A DNA stretch of 64,000 bases from Nocardioides flavescens (GCF_009823805.1 NZ_WUEK01000002.1:124001-188000), one strand, 5' to 3'. Shown: positions 26,527 to 35,886, numbered from the stretch's first letter. The notes: generated by a model not told the origin, from the letters alone. Made by a program: numbers and translations.

Positions 26527-27054
26527 GTGACGTCCTCCAGCGAGCCCTCCGCGGGCGCGGCGCCGACCGTGCGCGTCGAGGTGGTCCGCCTCGACCCCGA
26601 GCTGCCCCTGCCGGCGTACGCCCACCCCGGCGACGCCGGTGCCGACCTCTTGACCGCCGTCGACGTGACGCTGCGGCCGGGGGAGCGGGCGCTGGTGCCG
26701 ACGGGGATCGCGCTGGCGGTGCCGTTCGGCCACGTCGCGCTGGTCCACCCCCGCTCGGGGCTCGCGGCGCGCCACGGGCTGTCCATCGTCAACACCCCCG
26801 GCACCGTCGACGCGGGCTACCGCGGCGAGGTGAAGGTGCTGCTGGTCAACCTCGACCCGGTCGAGCCGGTCGAGCTGCGCCGGGGCGACCGGATCGCCCA
26901 GCTGGTGGTCCAGCGGGTGGAACTCGCGGACTTCGCCGAGGTGGAGTCCCTGCCCACGAGCGCCCGGGGCGCCGGGGGCTACGGTTCTACCGGTGGCTTC
27001 GCGGCCGCTCAGCAGACTGCACAGACCACAGATCCAGGGAAGGCCAGCACGTGA
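26527..27054 (+). CDS. dut: dUTP diphosphatase
   Basis: Hydrolyses dUTP to dUMP and pyrophosphate, keeping uracil out of DNA. The 175-aa trimeric-type enzyme shows all five motifs in order: [41 protein letters not shown], and the C-terminal [11 protein letters not shown] that closes the active site. A short extension follows the last motif. Its stop overlaps the DUF3710 start (GTGA). Confidence 0.95.
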   Translation: MTSSSEPSAGAAPTVRVEVVRLDPELPLPAYAHPGDAGADLLTAVDVTLRPGERALVPTGIALAVPFGHVALVHPRSGLAARHGLSIVNTPGTVDAGYRGEVKVLLVNLDPVEPVELRRGDRIAQLVVQRVELADFAEVESLPTSARGAGGYGSTGGFAAAQQTAQTTDPGKAST

Positions 27055-27713
27055 GGTTCCGTCGCAAGGGCAACGACGCCAGCGCCGAAGGGGGCGCCGA
27101 CCAGGGCGCCGACCAGGGGCGCGACCACGCGGCCGAGGTCGCGGAGGCCGCCGCCCGGGCGCTGGCCGACGGTCCGCTCGACGCCGACGACATCCCGCAC
27201 GACCACGTCGAGCGCGTCGACCTCGGCTCCCTGCTCATCGCCCCCGAGCAGGGTCGCGAGCTCCGGCTGCAGGTCGACGAGGCCAGCGGCACCGTGCAGG
27301 CCGTGATCATCGCCGGGGCCGAGGGCGCCGTCGAGCTCCGCGCCTTCGCGGCGCCCCGCGGTGGCGACCTGTGGGCCGAGGCCCGACCCCAGATCGCCGC
27401 GGAGGTCGCCCAGAGCGGCGGCACCGCCACCGAGCGCCAGGGCCCCTGGGGCACCGAGCTCGTGTGCCGGGTCGGCCAGCGCGGGGGACAGCAGCAGCTC
27501 ACCCGCATCATCGGCATCAACGGCCCCCGCTGGATGCTGCGTGCCTCCCTGCTGGGCAAGCCCGCGGTCGACCCCGACGCGGCCACGGAGTGGGAGGACA
27601 GCATCCGCCGGGTGGCCGTCCAGCGCGGCAGCCACGCCCTGCCCGTCGGCGAGCCGCTGCCCGTGACCATGCCCCCGCAGGCGCGCCGCGTCGAGCCGCC
27701 GACCGGCGGCTGA
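27051..27713 (+). CDS. DUF3710 family protein
   Basis: A 220-aa soluble actinobacterial protein of unknown function, coded directly after dut as in mycobacteria (Rv2696c, from memory). It has a charged N-terminus with a [11 protein letters not shown] repeat, then a conserved globular domain including [20 protein letters not shown], and the tail LPVTMPPQA. It is co-translated with dut; a link to nucleotide or DNA metabolism is only contextual. Confidence 0.85.
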   Translation: MRFRRKGNDASAEGGADQGADQGRDHAAEVAEAAARALADGPLDADDIPHDHVERVDLGSLLIAPEQGRELRLQVDEASGTVQAVIIAGAEGAVELRAFAAPRGGDLWAEARPQIAAEVAQSGGTATERQGPWGTELVCRVGQRGGQQQLTRIIGINGPRWMLRASLLGKPAVDPDAATEWEDSIRRVAVQRGSHALPVGEPLPVTMPPQARRVEPPTGG

Positions 27714-27740
27714 CGGCCCTCGACCGACGGAGACCGCACC

Positions 27741-28109
27741 GTGACGAAGAGCCGACTGCGCCAGACGATCAGCCGCTGGGCCAACCCCTCCGACCAGGAG
27801 GCGCTACAGCTGCGCCAGGAGTACGCCGTCACGGAGAAGTCGGGAGCGGTCTGCATCGCTGACGCGCCCGACCGCGACCGGGTGCGGCTGCGCGGGGCGC
27901 TCAGCACCGTCACGCTGCGCCCGCGGGCCGGCGTACCCGTGCTGGAGGCGGAGCTCTACGACGGCACCGGTGAGATCACCATCGTCTGGCTCGGGCGTCG
28001 TCGCATCGCCGGCATCGACCCCGGCCGCTCGATCTCGGTCGAGGGCCGCATCGGCGAGCACGACGGCGTCCGCATCATGTACAACCCGCGCTACGAGCTG
28101 ATGCCGTGA
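27741..28109 (+). CDS. OB-fold nucleic acid binding protein
   Basis: A 122-aa protein whose central part (VRLRGALSTVTLRPR ... ELYDGTGEITIVWLGRR ... ISVEGRIGEHDG) has the OB-fold tRNA-anticodon-type pattern. Small stand-alone OB proteins sit at this position in many actinobacteria (Rv2694c in M. tuberculosis). The partner nucleic acid is unknown. The GTG start follows DUF3710 by 27 nt, and the stop overlaps DUF3159 (GTGA). Confidence 0.8.
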   Translation: MTKSRLRQTISRWANPSDQEALQLRQEYAVTEKSGAVCIADAPDRDRVRLRGALSTVTLRPRAGVPVLEAELYDGTGEITIVWLGRRRIAGIDPGRSISVEGRIGEHDGVRIMYNPRYELMP

Positions 28110-28822
28110 GCGAGACGCCCGGTGTCCCCGCGACCGCCCAGCCCTCGGAGACGACCGTCGAGGCGGTGGTGCGCGCCCAGCTCGCCAAGGCCCTCGGTGG
28201 ACGCCGGGGCATGGTCGAGGCCGCCGTGCCGACGATCGTCTTCACGCTGCTCTGGCTGACCACCCGCGAGCTGCGGCTCGCGCTGATCGTGAGCGTGGCC
28301 GCCGCAGTGGTGCTGCTCGTGGTGCGCCTGGTCCAGCGCACGACGGTGCAGTTCGTCGTCAACGCGCTCGTCGGCATCGGGATCGGCTGGCTCTTCGTCA
28401 CCATCGCGGCCAGCCGCGGGGGAGACGCCGACGACCAGGCGCTCGCCTACTTCCTGCCCGGCATCATCTACAACGGCGGGTACGCCGTGCTGATGGCGCT
28501 GACCTGCATCGTGGGGTGGCCGCTCGTCGGCTTCATGGTCGGCAGCGTGACCGGCGACCCGACCGCCTGGCACGCCGACGAGCAGGTCGTGCGGCTGTGC
28601 GCCAAGCTCACCTGGCTGCTGACGCTGCCCTGCCTGGTGCGGGTGCTCGTGCAGGGCCCGATCTGGCTCGCCGCCAACTCCGGCTCGCTCGACGTCGACA
28701 CCGCCGTGGCCGCCCTCGGCATCCTCAAGATCGCCTTCGGCTGGCCGCTCCAGCTCGCCGCCCTCGCCGGCATGCTCTGGGTGCTCGGCCGCAACAAGAC
28801 CCCGGTCCAGCAGCCCGCCTGA
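28106..28822 (+). CDS. DUF3159 family membrane protein
   Basis: A 238-aa integral membrane protein with about five or six hydrophobic segments, first near residues 40-75 (TIVFTLLWLTT ... LIVSVAAAVVLLVV). It belongs to DUF3159, function unknown, at its usual place at the end of the dut operon. It converges on the ceoC gene across repeat copy B. Confidence 0.85.
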   Translation: MSETPGVPATAQPSETTVEAVVRAQLAKALGGRRGMVEAAVPTIVFTLLWLTTRELRLALIVSVAAAVVLLVVRLVQRTTVQFVVNALVGIGIGWLFVTIAASRGGDADDQALAYFLPGIIYNGGYAVLMALTCIVGWPLVGFMVGSVTGDPTAWHADEQVVRLCAKLTWLLTLPCLVRVLVQGPIWLAANSGSLDVDTAVAALGILKIAFGWPLQLAALAGMLWVLGRNKTPVQQPA

Positions 28823-28837
28823 GGGTCATTCGACGCA

Positions 28838-28930
28838 GGTGGTTTCGAGACGGGCCTGGCGGCCCTCCTCAACCAGCGGTGATCGAGCCCGGTGGTTGAG
28901 GAGGCCGGCTACGGCCGTCTGGAACCACTC
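28838..28930. repeat. Family-1 palindromic intergenic repeat, copy B
   Basis: It starts GGTGGTTTCGAGACGGGC, continues to CCTCCTCAACCAGCGG, then after 11 bp the inverse module GGTGGTTGAGGAGGCC to CCGTCTGGAACCACT. It lies between the convergent DUF3159 and ceoC genes. Confidence 0.85.
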
Positions 28931-28941
28931 CAGGTGAGCAC

Positions 28942-29610
28942 TCAGGTGTGCGAGCCAGGGGCGAGGAGTCGCTCGAGCTCGTCCTCGCGGTCCTCGGGGA
29001 GCACGAACAGCAGCTCGTCGCCCGACTCGATCGGCTGCTCGGCGTCGGGCACGTAGACCTGCCCGTCGCGCAGGATCGAGACCAGGGCGCAGTTGTCGGG
29101 GAAGGGGATGAGCCCGGTCGGCTTCCCGACGTACGGCGAGTCGGCGGGCAGCGTCATCTCGACGAGGTTGGCGTTGCCGCGGCGGAAGGTGAAGAGCCGG
29201 ACGAGGTCGCCGACGGTGACGGCCTCCTCGACGAGCGCCGACATGATGCGCGGGGTCGAGACGTTGACGTCGACGCCCCAGGCCTCGGAGAACAGCCACT
29301 CGTTGTTGGGGTGGTTGACCCGGCCCACGGTGCGCGGCACGCCGAACTCGGTCTTGGCCAGCAGTGAGGTGACGAGGTTGACCTTGTCGTCGCCGGTGGC
29401 GGCGATGACGACGTCGCAGCGGTCGAGGCGGGCCTCCTCGAGCGAGGACAGCTCGCACGAGTCGGCCAGCAGCCACTCGGCGTCCGGCACCCGCTCCGGC
29501 TTGATGGAGCGGGAGTTCTTGTCGATGAGCAGGACCTCGTGGCCGTTCTGGATCAGCTCGCGGGCGATGGAGCGCCCGACGGCGCCCGCCCCGGCGATGG
29601 CGACGCGCAT
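28942..29610 (-). CDS. ceoC: TrkA-family potassium regulatory protein (CeoC-like)
   Basis: A 222-aa cytosolic RCK-type protein. The N-terminal Rossmann domain has GAGAVG and LLIDKN for NAD(H)/nucleotide binding; the C-terminal TrkA_C part (SPYVGKPTGLIPFP ... ESGDELLFVLPED) binds small ligands. These proteins gate K+ channels or transporters. ATG 29610 overlaps the last base of the ceoB stop (TGATG), and an AGGAGAG SD lies upstream. It works as a pair with ceoB, next to a divergent KimA-like K+ transporter gene. Confidence 0.88.
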   Translation of the reverse strand: MRVAIAGAGAVGRSIARELIQNGHEVLLIDKNSRSIKPERVPDAEWLLADSCELSSLEEARLDRCDVVIAATGDDKVNLVTSLLAKTEFGVPRTVGRVNHPNNEWLFSEAWGVDVNVSTPRIMSALVEEAVTVGDLVRLFTFRRGNANLVEMTLPADSPYVGKPTGLIPFPDNCALVSILRDGQVYVPDAEQPIESGDELLFVLPEDREDELERLLAPGSHT

Positions 29611-30272
29611 CAGCTCTCCTCCGGTCCGTCGGCGATGACCTGGAACACGTGGGCGGCGTGCTCCTCGCGCATCGCGAGGTGCAGCAGGTCGCCCTCCTGG
29701 ATCACGGTCTCCCGGTTGGGGAGCATCCCCTCGCCGAGCCGGTCGATCCAGGCGATGCGGCTGCGGGTCTGCTCCTGGAACAGGACCGTGCGCTGGCCGA
29801 CCCACTGCTCGGGGATCGGCACCTGGTCGACGCGGACCGTGCCGGAGGGGTCGCGGAAGTCGGGCTCCGCGCCGGCCGGGAGGATCCGGCGCAGCACCTG
29901 GTCGGCGGTCCACTTCACGGTCGCGACCGTGGTGATCCCGAGGCGCTGGTAGACCTCCGCGCGCCCGGGGTCGTAGATGCGGGCGACGACCTGCTGGATG
30001 CCGAAGGTCTCGCGCGCGACGCGCGCGGCGATGATGTTGGAGTTGTCGCCGCTCGAGACGGCCGCGAAGGCGTCGGCGCGACGGATGCCGGCCTTCTCCA
30101 GCACGGCCTGGTCGAAGCCGTAGCCGGTCACCTTGTCGCCGTTGAAGCCGGGGCCGAGACGGCGGAACGCGTCTGGCTCGCTGTCGATCACCGACACCGT
30201 GTGGTTGCGGTCCTCGAGGCTGCGCGCGAGCGTCGAGCCGACCCGGCCGCACCCCATGATCACCACGTGCAC
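29610..30272 (-). CDS. ceoB: TrkA-family potassium regulatory protein (CeoB-like)
   Basis: A 220-aa second RCK protein with HVVIMGCGRVGSTLA and VIDSEPDAFRRL in the Rossmann domain, and a TrkA_C domain ending LLHLAMREEHAAHVFQVI. The GTG start at 30272 is preceded at 6 nt by TACCGT on the minus strand, supporting this short N-terminus over an upstream in-frame extension. It is the first gene of the ceoB-ceoC operon. Both copies probably assemble into a mixed RCK ring that controls K+ flux. Confidence 0.88.
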   Translation of the reverse strand: MHVVIMGCGRVGSTLARSLEDRNHTVSVIDSEPDAFRRLGPGFNGDKVTGYGFDQAVLEKAGIRRADAFAAVSSGDNSNIIAARVARETFGIQQVVARIYDPGRAEVYQRLGITTVATVKWTADQVLRRILPAGAEPDFRDPSGTVRVDQVPIPEQWVGQRTVLFQEQTRSRIAWIDRLGEGMLPNRETVIQEGDLLHLAMREEHAAHVFQVIADGPEES

Positions 30273-30278
30273 GAGGTG

Positions 30279-30284
30279 ACGGTA
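30279..30284 (-). promoter_or_regulatory. Putative -10 box, ceoBC operon
   Basis: TACCGT on the minus strand, 6 nt before GTG 30272. Confidence 0.5.
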
Positions 30285-30344
30285 TCCGTTGCGCAGGGGT
30301 CCGCGCTCGGTGGTGCGTGCGGGGGTGCGCTCGACGGGTCTCGT

Positions 30345-30374
30345 CGCTGTGTGCATACGCATCGCTGTGTGCAT
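30345..30374. promoter_or_regulatory. Direct repeat in ceoB/transporter divergent spacer, possible operator
   Basis: CGCTGTGTGCAT occurs at 30345-30356 and again at 30363-30374, an 18-bp period, in a 135-bp divergent promoter region. The second copy ends about 20 nt before the transporter's -10 box, so a bound protein would cover its -35. Confidence 0.4.
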
Positions 30375-30393
30375 CTGCAGAGCCACCTGCCCG

Positions 30394-30399
30394 TACGCT
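30394..30399 (+). promoter_or_regulatory. Putative -10 box, KimA-like transporter
   Basis: TACGCT, 8 nt before GTG 30408. Confidence 0.5.
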
Positions 30400-30407
30400 T
30401 GCCGCTC

Positions 30408-32444
30408 GTGAGTGTGGGCGACGTCTCCAAGCGGATCCTGCTGGGGCGCAAGCTGCGCAGCTCCCAGCTCGGCGAGACGCTGCTGCCCAAGCGGATCGCC
30501 TTGCCGGTGTTCGCCTCAGACGCGCTCTCCTCGGTCGCCTACGCGCCCGACGAGATCTTCATCATGCTGTCGTTGGCCGGGGCCTCGGCCTACGTCTGGT
30601 CGTGGAAGATCGCGATCGCCGTCGCGCTGGTCATGGCCGCGGTGATCGCGTCGTACCGCCAGACCGTCCACGCCTACCCCAGCGGCGGCGGCGACTACGA
30701 GGTCGCCACCGTCAACCTCGGCAAGACCGCCGGCACCACCGTGGCCAGCGCGCTGCTCGTCGACTACGTCCTCACCGTGGCCGTCTCGATCTCCTCCGGC
30801 GCGCAGTACGCCGCGGGCGCGATCCCTGCGCTCAACGGCCACGAGGCGACGTTCGCGACCGTGCTCGTGCTGCTGCTGATGGCCGTCAACCTGCGCGGCA
30901 TCCGCGAGTCGGGGAGCGTCTTCGCGATCCCGACCTACGCCTTCATGGTGGCGATCCTGGGGATGTGCGGCTACGGCCTGCTCCGCCTGGCGGCGGGCGA
31001 CCTGCCGCGGGTCGAGAGCGCCGACCTCGAGATCCTGCCCGACCCGGGTGTGGGCTCCGAGCAGTCGCTGACGACGTTCGCGCTGCTGTTCCTGCTGGCC
31101 CGCGCGTTCTCCTCCGGGTGTGCGGCGCTGACCGGGGTCGAGGCCATCTCCAACGGCGTGCCGGCGTTCCGCAAGCCGAAGAGCCGCAACGCCGCGACCA
31201 CGCTGCTGCTGCTCGGCCTGATCGCCGTCTCGATGATGGTCAGCGTCACCGTGCTGGCCAAGGAGATGGGGCTGCGCTTCGTCGACCCGCGCGACTTCGA
31301 CCGGCTGCGCCTCGACGGCCAGCCGCTGCCCGAGGGCTACGAGCAGCACCCGGTGATCTCCCAGATCGCCGAGGCGGTCTTCAACGACTTCTCGCCCGGC
31401 TTCTACTTCGTCATCACCGTCACCGGCGTGATCCTGGTGCTCGCCGCCAACACGGCGTTCAACGGCTTCCCGGTGCTCGGCTCGATCCTCGCCAAGGACG
31501 GCTTCGCGCCGCGAGCACTCGGCTCGCGCGGCGACCGGCTGGCCTACAGCAACGGCATCGTGTTCCTCGCCGTGATGGCGATCGTGCTCATCGTCATCTT
31601 CGACGCCGAGCCGACCCGGCTGATCCAGCTCTACATCGTCGGCGTCTTCGTGTCGTTCAACCTCAGCCAGCTCGGGATGATCCGCCACTGGACCCGGCTG
31701 CTGCGCACCGAGAAGGACCCGGCCGCGCGGCGCCGGATGTTCCGCTCGCGGGTCATCAACACCGTCGGGCTGTCGTTCACCGCCGTCGTGCTGGTGATCG
31801 TGCTGATCACCAAGTTCCTCGCCGGCGCCTGGATCACGATCCTGGCGATGGTCTTCTTCTTCGCGCTGATGCGCGGCATCCGGCGCCACTACGACAACGT
31901 CGCCGAGGAGCTCGCCGCTGAGGACGAGGACCGCGTGATGCCGACCCGCGTCCACGCCATCGTGCTGGTCTCCAAGATCCACAAGCCCACGCTGCGCGCG
32001 CTCGCCTTCGCCAAGGCGACCCGGCCCAACGTCCTGGAGGCGGTGACCGTCTCCAGCGGGCCCGAGGACACCTCGCGGCTGCTCGACGAGTGGGACCGCC
32101 GCGGCCTCGACGTACCGCTCAAGGTGCTCTTCTCGCCCTACCGCGAGCTGCTGCGCCCGATCGTGGAGTACGCCGCGGAGATCCGCCGCGCCAACCCCCG
32201 CGGCGTCGTCGCGGTCTACATCCCGGAGTACGTCGTCGGCCGCTGGTGGGAGCAGCTGCTCCACAACCAGACCGCGCTGCGCCTGAAGGGGAAGCTGCTC
32301 TTCACCCCGGGCGTCATGGTGATCTCGGTGCCCTACCAGCTGCGCTCCTCCGAGATCGCCCGCGAGCGCGAGCTGCGCGAGGACTTCCGGCCGCGGCCCG
32401 GTGACCTGCGCCGCGGCGACGTGCGCAAGCGCGCGAAGCGGTGA
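30408..32444 (+). CDS. APC-superfamily transporter, KimA-like potassium uptake candidate
   Basis: A 678-aa protein with about twelve membrane segments and a roughly 170-aa cytosolic C-terminal domain (from about residue 500). The segment SYRQTVHAYPSGGGDYEVA matches the KimA/Rv2690c branch of APC permeases. Bacillus KimA is a high-affinity K+ importer controlled by c-di-AMP through its C-terminal domain. Divergent ceoB/ceoC genes strengthen a K+ role here. Older annotations would say amino acid permease. The stop overlaps the RNA methyltransferase start (GTGA). Confidence 0.82.
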   Translation: MSVGDVSKRILLGRKLRSSQLGETLLPKRIALPVFASDALSSVAYAPDEIFIMLSLAGASAYVWSWKIAIAVALVMAAVIASYRQTVHAYPSGGGDYEVATVNLGKTAGTTVASALLVDYVLTVAVSISSGAQYAAGAIPALNGHEATFATVLVLLLMAVNLRGIRESGSVFAIPTYAFMVAILGMCGYGLLRLAAGDLPRVESADLEILPDPGVGSEQSLTTFALLFLLARAFSSGCAALTGVEAISNGVPAFRKPKSRNAATTLLLLGLIAVSMMVSVTVLAKEMGLRFVDPRDFDRLRLDGQPLPEGYEQHPVISQIAEAVFNDFSPGFYFVITVTGVILVLAANTAFNGFPVLGSILAKDGFAPRALGSRGDRLAYSNGIVFLAVMAIVLIVIFDAEPTRLIQLYIVGVFVSFNLSQLGMIRHWTRLLRTEKDPAARRRMFRSRVINTVGLSFTAVVLVIVLITKFLAGAWITILAMVFFFALMRGIRRHYDNVAEELAAEDEDRVMPTRVHAIVLVSKIHKPTLRALAFAKATRPNVLEAVTVSSGPEDTSRLLDEWDRRGLDVPLKVLFSPYRELLRPIVEYAAEIRRANPRGVVAVYIPEYVVGRWWEQLLHNQTALRLKGKLLFTPGVMVISVPYQLRSSEIARERELREDFRPRPGDLRRGDVRKRAKR

Positions 32445-33574
32445 GCCGCCGGGCCGGGCGCCGTCCGAGCCGGCCGCGGGCCGCGCGGGGCGCCTCGCAC
32501 GTGGGGGAGCGCCACGACGTCGTCGTGGGCCCGGTCGCCCACGGCGGGCACTGCGTGGCGCGCCTCGAGCCGGGCCCGGGCGACGAGCGCGGCCGGGTGG
32601 TCTTCGTGCGCCACGCGCTGCCCGGCGAGCGGGTGACGGTGCGCATCACCGAGGGCACCGACGGTGACCGGTTCTGGCGCGGCGACGCGGTCGTCGTGCA
32701 CGAGCCGTCGCCGCACCGGGTCGCCGCTCCCTGCCCCTACGCCGGCCCGGGGCTGTGCGGCGGCTGCGACCTGCAGCACGTGGAGCTCGCGCACCAGCGC
32801 GAGCTCAAGGCCGAGGTGGTGCGTGAGCAGCTGCGCCGTCTCGCGGGCCTCGACGTGGACGTCGAGGTCGAGGCGGTGCCGGGCGACGTCGACGGAGTGC
32901 GCTGGCGCACCCGGCAGCGCTACGTCCCCTTGCCCGGCGGTCGCCGCGGGATGCGCCAGCACCGCTCCCACGACGTCGTCGAGGTCGACGAGTGCCTGCT
33001 GGAGGGGCCGGCGTCCGACCACGTCGTGCGCGGCGTCGAGCTCTCGGTCGCCGCCGACGGGTTCTGGCAGGTGCACCCCGGTGCGCCCGAGATCCTGCTC
33101 GACACCGTGCTGTCGTGGCTCGAGCCGGCCGAGGGGGAGTCCGCGCTCGACCTGTACGCCGGTGTCGGGCTCTTCGCCCGCTTCCTGGCCGACGCCGTCG
33201 GCTCCACGGGCTCGGTGACGCTCGTCGAGGGCTCGGAGTCGGCCTGCCAGCAGGCAGCGCTCAACGTGCCTGATGCGACCGTGCACGCCGGCGACGTCGG
33301 CGAGGTGCTCGCGGGCCTGCCCGCCGACCCGGTCGACCTCGTCGTGCTCGACCCGCCTCGCGAGGGCGCACGTCGCGCCGTGGTCGAGGCCGTCGCAGCG
33401 CGCCGGCCCCGCGCCGCGGCGTACGTCGCCTGCGACCCGGCGGCGCTGGCCCGCGACCTCGCGATCTTCGCCGAGCACGGCTACCGGCTCGAACGGCTGC
33501 GCGCTCTCGACCTCTTCCCGATGACCCACCACGTGGAGTGCGTGGCGCTCGTCGTGCCCGACGCCGGGTCGTAG
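32441..33574 (+). CDS. Class I SAM-dependent RNA methyltransferase (TrmA/RumA family)
   Basis: A 377-aa RNA (uracil-5) methyltransferase-like enzyme. Order: N-terminal TRAM domain (VVVGPVAHGGHCVARL), [4Fe-4S]-type Cys cluster at Cys98, Cys106 and Cys109 (CPYAGPGLCGGC), then the SAM-binding domain (LDLYAGVGLFARFLA), DPPREGARR, and the catalytic Cys in YVACDPAALARD. It targets a uridine in rRNA or tRNA; which one is not clear. It sits after the APC transporter as in mycobacteria (Rv2689c). Confidence 0.9.
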   Translation: MSRRAGRRPSRPRAARGASHVGERHDVVVGPVAHGGHCVARLEPGPGDERGRVVFVRHALPGERVTVRITEGTDGDRFWRGDAVVVHEPSPHRVAAPCPYAGPGLCGGCDLQHVELAHQRELKAEVVREQLRRLAGLDVDVEVEAVPGDVDGVRWRTRQRYVPLPGGRRGMRQHRSHDVVEVDECLLEGPASDHVVRGVELSVAADGFWQVHPGAPEILLDTVLSWLEPAEGESALDLYAGVGLFARFLADAVGSTGSVTLVEGSESACQQAALNVPDATVHAGDVGEVLAGLPADPVDLVVLDPPREGARRAVVEAVAARRPRAAAYVACDPAALARDLAIFAEHGYRLERLRALDLFPMTHHVECVALVVPDAGS

Positions 33575-33583
33575 GGATCGAGG

Positions 33584-35098
33584 ATGCGTCTCGTCTCGGC
33601 GGTCCTCGGCTTCGCGCTGCGCAAGGCCGGTCTGTTCGTCGCACTGGTCGTCACGTCGTTCCTGGTGCTCCTGCTGGTCTCCGCGCTGGTCCCGACGCTG
33701 CGGGAGGCCGAGGCGCAGCGCGACCGGCTGGTGCAGGCCACGCAGGAGCGGGAGGGGCTGGAGCGCGACCTCGAGGCGCTGCAGGACAGCTACGACGCTG
33801 CCCAGAGCGAGGCGGTCACGTCGTTGGGCGACACGGTTGGCGCAGAGGTCGAGGGAACGCGTGACGACCTCGAGGACCAGGAGGCGGAGGTTGCCGACCG
33901 GCGCGAGGAGCGCGACGAGGCCTGCGGGACGATCGAGAGCCTGGTAGGGCAGATCCCCTACGTCACGACCCCGTGCGAGGCCAAGCAAGCGGCGTACGAC
34001 GCAGCCGTCGAGGCCCAGCGGACCGTGAAGGCGGGCCTCGAGCGGGCCGAGGCCGATCTCGAGGTGCTCCGCGACCCGACGTTGAGCGACGCCGAGAAGC
34101 TGGACCGGCTCGGCGACGACGCGGGCCGCCCCGACCTGGCGCGTCAGATCGCGAGCACTCAGGCGCAGCTGGAGCGGGCCACCGCGGAGCAGACGAGCGC
34201 CCAGGAGGCCCAGGACTCGTGGGCCGGTCGCGTCGTCGACCTGTGGGACCGGTCGTGGCGCTGGCTGGCGCTGGTCGCCCTGCTCGTGATCGTGATGCCC
34301 GCCGCGCTGCGCACCCTGAGCTACTTCGTGCTGATGCCGCTGGTGAGCCGCGCCCAGCGGCCCCTCGAGCTGGCGGGTGACGACGACGCCGCGACCGCCC
34401 CGACCGCCTCCCTGTCGACGGCCCCGGCCGAGCGCACCCTCGCCGTGCACCTCGTTGAGGGTGAGGTGCTGTCGGCGCGCTCCGAGCACGTGCGGCCCGT
34501 GCAGGGCAGCGTCCGGAGCCGTCTGCTCTACGACTGGTCCTCGCCCTTCATCAGCTTCGCGGCCGGCCTCTACGGCCTGAGCCGCGTCACGGGCGACGCC
34601 GAGGGGACGCTCGCGACCCTGGCGACGCCGGACGACCCCGACTCCTACCTCATGCGCATCGACTTCACCGACCATCCGGGCGTGGTCGTCCACCCCCGCC
34701 ACGTCGTGGGCGTCATCGGCGCCCCGACGCTGCGCACCCGGTGGCGGTGGGGGATCACCCCGCTCGCCCGCTGGCAGGTCCGCTACATCATGTTCGCCGG
34801 CACCGGCAGCCTGGTCGTCCAGGGCACCGGCGACGTGCGGGCCGAGCAGCCGGCGGGCCGGTCGACGCGCATGGACCAGAACCTCGTCATGGGCTTCGAC
34901 TCCCGCCTGCACGTCGGCGTACGCCGAACGGAGGCGTTCGTGCCCTACCTGTGGGGCCGGACCGCGCTGGTCACCGACGAGTTCACCGGCGCCCACCCGT
35001 TCCTGTGGCAGAAGTCCACCACCGCGGGGTCCGCCAACCCCGTCACGCGGACCTTCAACGCTTTCTTCTCCGTGATCGGCAAGGTGCTGGGCTTCTGA
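33584..35098 (+). CDS. Coiled-coil membrane protein of unknown function
   Basis: 504 aa, not recognised as a named family. A first transmembrane helix (about 15-40, LFVALVVTSFLVLLLVSALV) is followed by a long Glu/Arg/Ala-rich coiled coil (about 45-215) with two Cys (DEACGTIES, TTPCEAK) that could form a disulfide. A second membrane helix follows (about 225-250, WLALVALLVIVMPAALRTL). The C-terminal 240 aa look beta-rich, with MFAGTGSLVVQGTGDVRAE faintly like AIM24 proteins. If both helices cross the membrane, the coiled coil is outside and the beta domain inside. Neighbours give no functional clue. Confidence 0.75.
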   Translation: MRLVSAVLGFALRKAGLFVALVVTSFLVLLLVSALVPTLREAEAQRDRLVQATQEREGLERDLEALQDSYDAAQSEAVTSLGDTVGAEVEGTRDDLEDQEAEVADRREERDEACGTIESLVGQIPYVTTPCEAKQAAYDAAVEAQRTVKAGLERAEADLEVLRDPTLSDAEKLDRLGDDAGRPDLARQIASTQAQLERATAEQTSAQEAQDSWAGRVVDLWDRSWRWLALVALLVIVMPAALRTLSYFVLMPLVSRAQRPLELAGDDDAATAPTASLSTAPAERTLAVHLVEGEVLSARSEHVRPVQGSVRSRLLYDWSSPFISFAAGLYGLSRVTGDAEGTLATLATPDDPDSYLMRIDFTDHPGVVVHPRHVVGVIGAPTLRTRWRWGITPLARWQVRYIMFAGTGSLVVQGTGDVRAEQPAGRSTRMDQNLVMGFDSRLHVGVRRTEAFVPYLWGRTALVTDEFTGAHPFLWQKSTTAGSANPVTRTFNAFFSVIGKVLGF

Positions 35099-35124
35099 CC
35101 CGGCGGGCCTGACAGGGTGTGGTC

Positions 35125-35850
35125 ATGCAGATCCTGGCCACCTCGGGCGGCTTCCACCCCACCGACACCGGACCGTTCCAGTGGCGTCGGGGACCACTCA
35201 TCGAGCACGCGATCTCGCTCGCCGGCGATCCGGCGCAGCCGCGGTTCTGCTACCTCGGCACCGCGTCGGGCGACTCGCCCAACGGCACGGCCGGCTTCCA
35301 CCGCGCCTTCGCAGGCTCGGACGTGCGGGCCTCCACCCTCGAGCTCTTCACGATGCCCAACGTCGCCGACGTGCGTGCCCACCTGCTCGCCCAGGACGTC
35401 ATCTGGGTCGGCGGCGGCTCGGTCGCCAACCTCCTCGCCGTGTGGCGCGTCCACGGCCTCGACGAGATCCTGCGCGAGTGCTGGGAGGCCGGTGTGGTGC
35501 TCGGCGGGGTCTCCGCCGGCTCGATCTGCTGGTACGCCGGCGGCCCCACCGACAGCTGGGGGCTCGACCTGCGGGTCTCACCGCCGGGACTCGGGCTGCT
35601 GCCCTACGGCAACGGCGTGCACTACGACAGCGAGGAGCAGCGCCGCCCGCTCCTGCACTCCCTCGTCGCCGACGGCACCCTGCCGACCTCCCACGCCACC
35701 GACGACGGCGTCGGCCTCGTCTACCGCGGCACCGAGCTCGTCGAGGCCGTCTCCGACCGGCCCGGCGCCGCGGCGTACGTCGTCGAGCGCACCGCCGACG
35801 GCACCGTCACCGAGACGCGTCTCGAGCCCCGGCGCCTCGACCTGGCCTGA
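35125..35850 (+). CDS. Peptidase E-like (S51 family) serine peptidase
   Basis: A 241-aa protein of the S51 family, related to dipeptidase E and cyanophycinase. The nucleophile elbow is [23 protein letters not shown] precedes it as in PepE. It should cleave Asp-X dipeptides or act on a related peptide. ATG 35125 is preceded by CAGGGT, a weak -10 candidate. The gene stands alone between the membrane protein and acnA. Confidence 0.85.
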   Translation: MQILATSGGFHPTDTGPFQWRRGPLIEHAISLAGDPAQPRFCYLGTASGDSPNGTAGFHRAFAGSDVRASTLELFTMPNVADVRAHLLAQDVIWVGGGSVANLLAVWRVHGLDEILRECWEAGVVLGGVSAGSICWYAGGPTDSWGLDLRVSPPGLGLLPYGNGVHYDSEEQRRPLLHSLVADGTLPTSHATDDGVGLVYRGTELVEAVSDRPGAAAYVVERTADGTVTETRLEPRRLDLA

Positions 35851-35886
35851 CCGGCGACACGGGTCACATTCCCTCTCGACGTCGTG

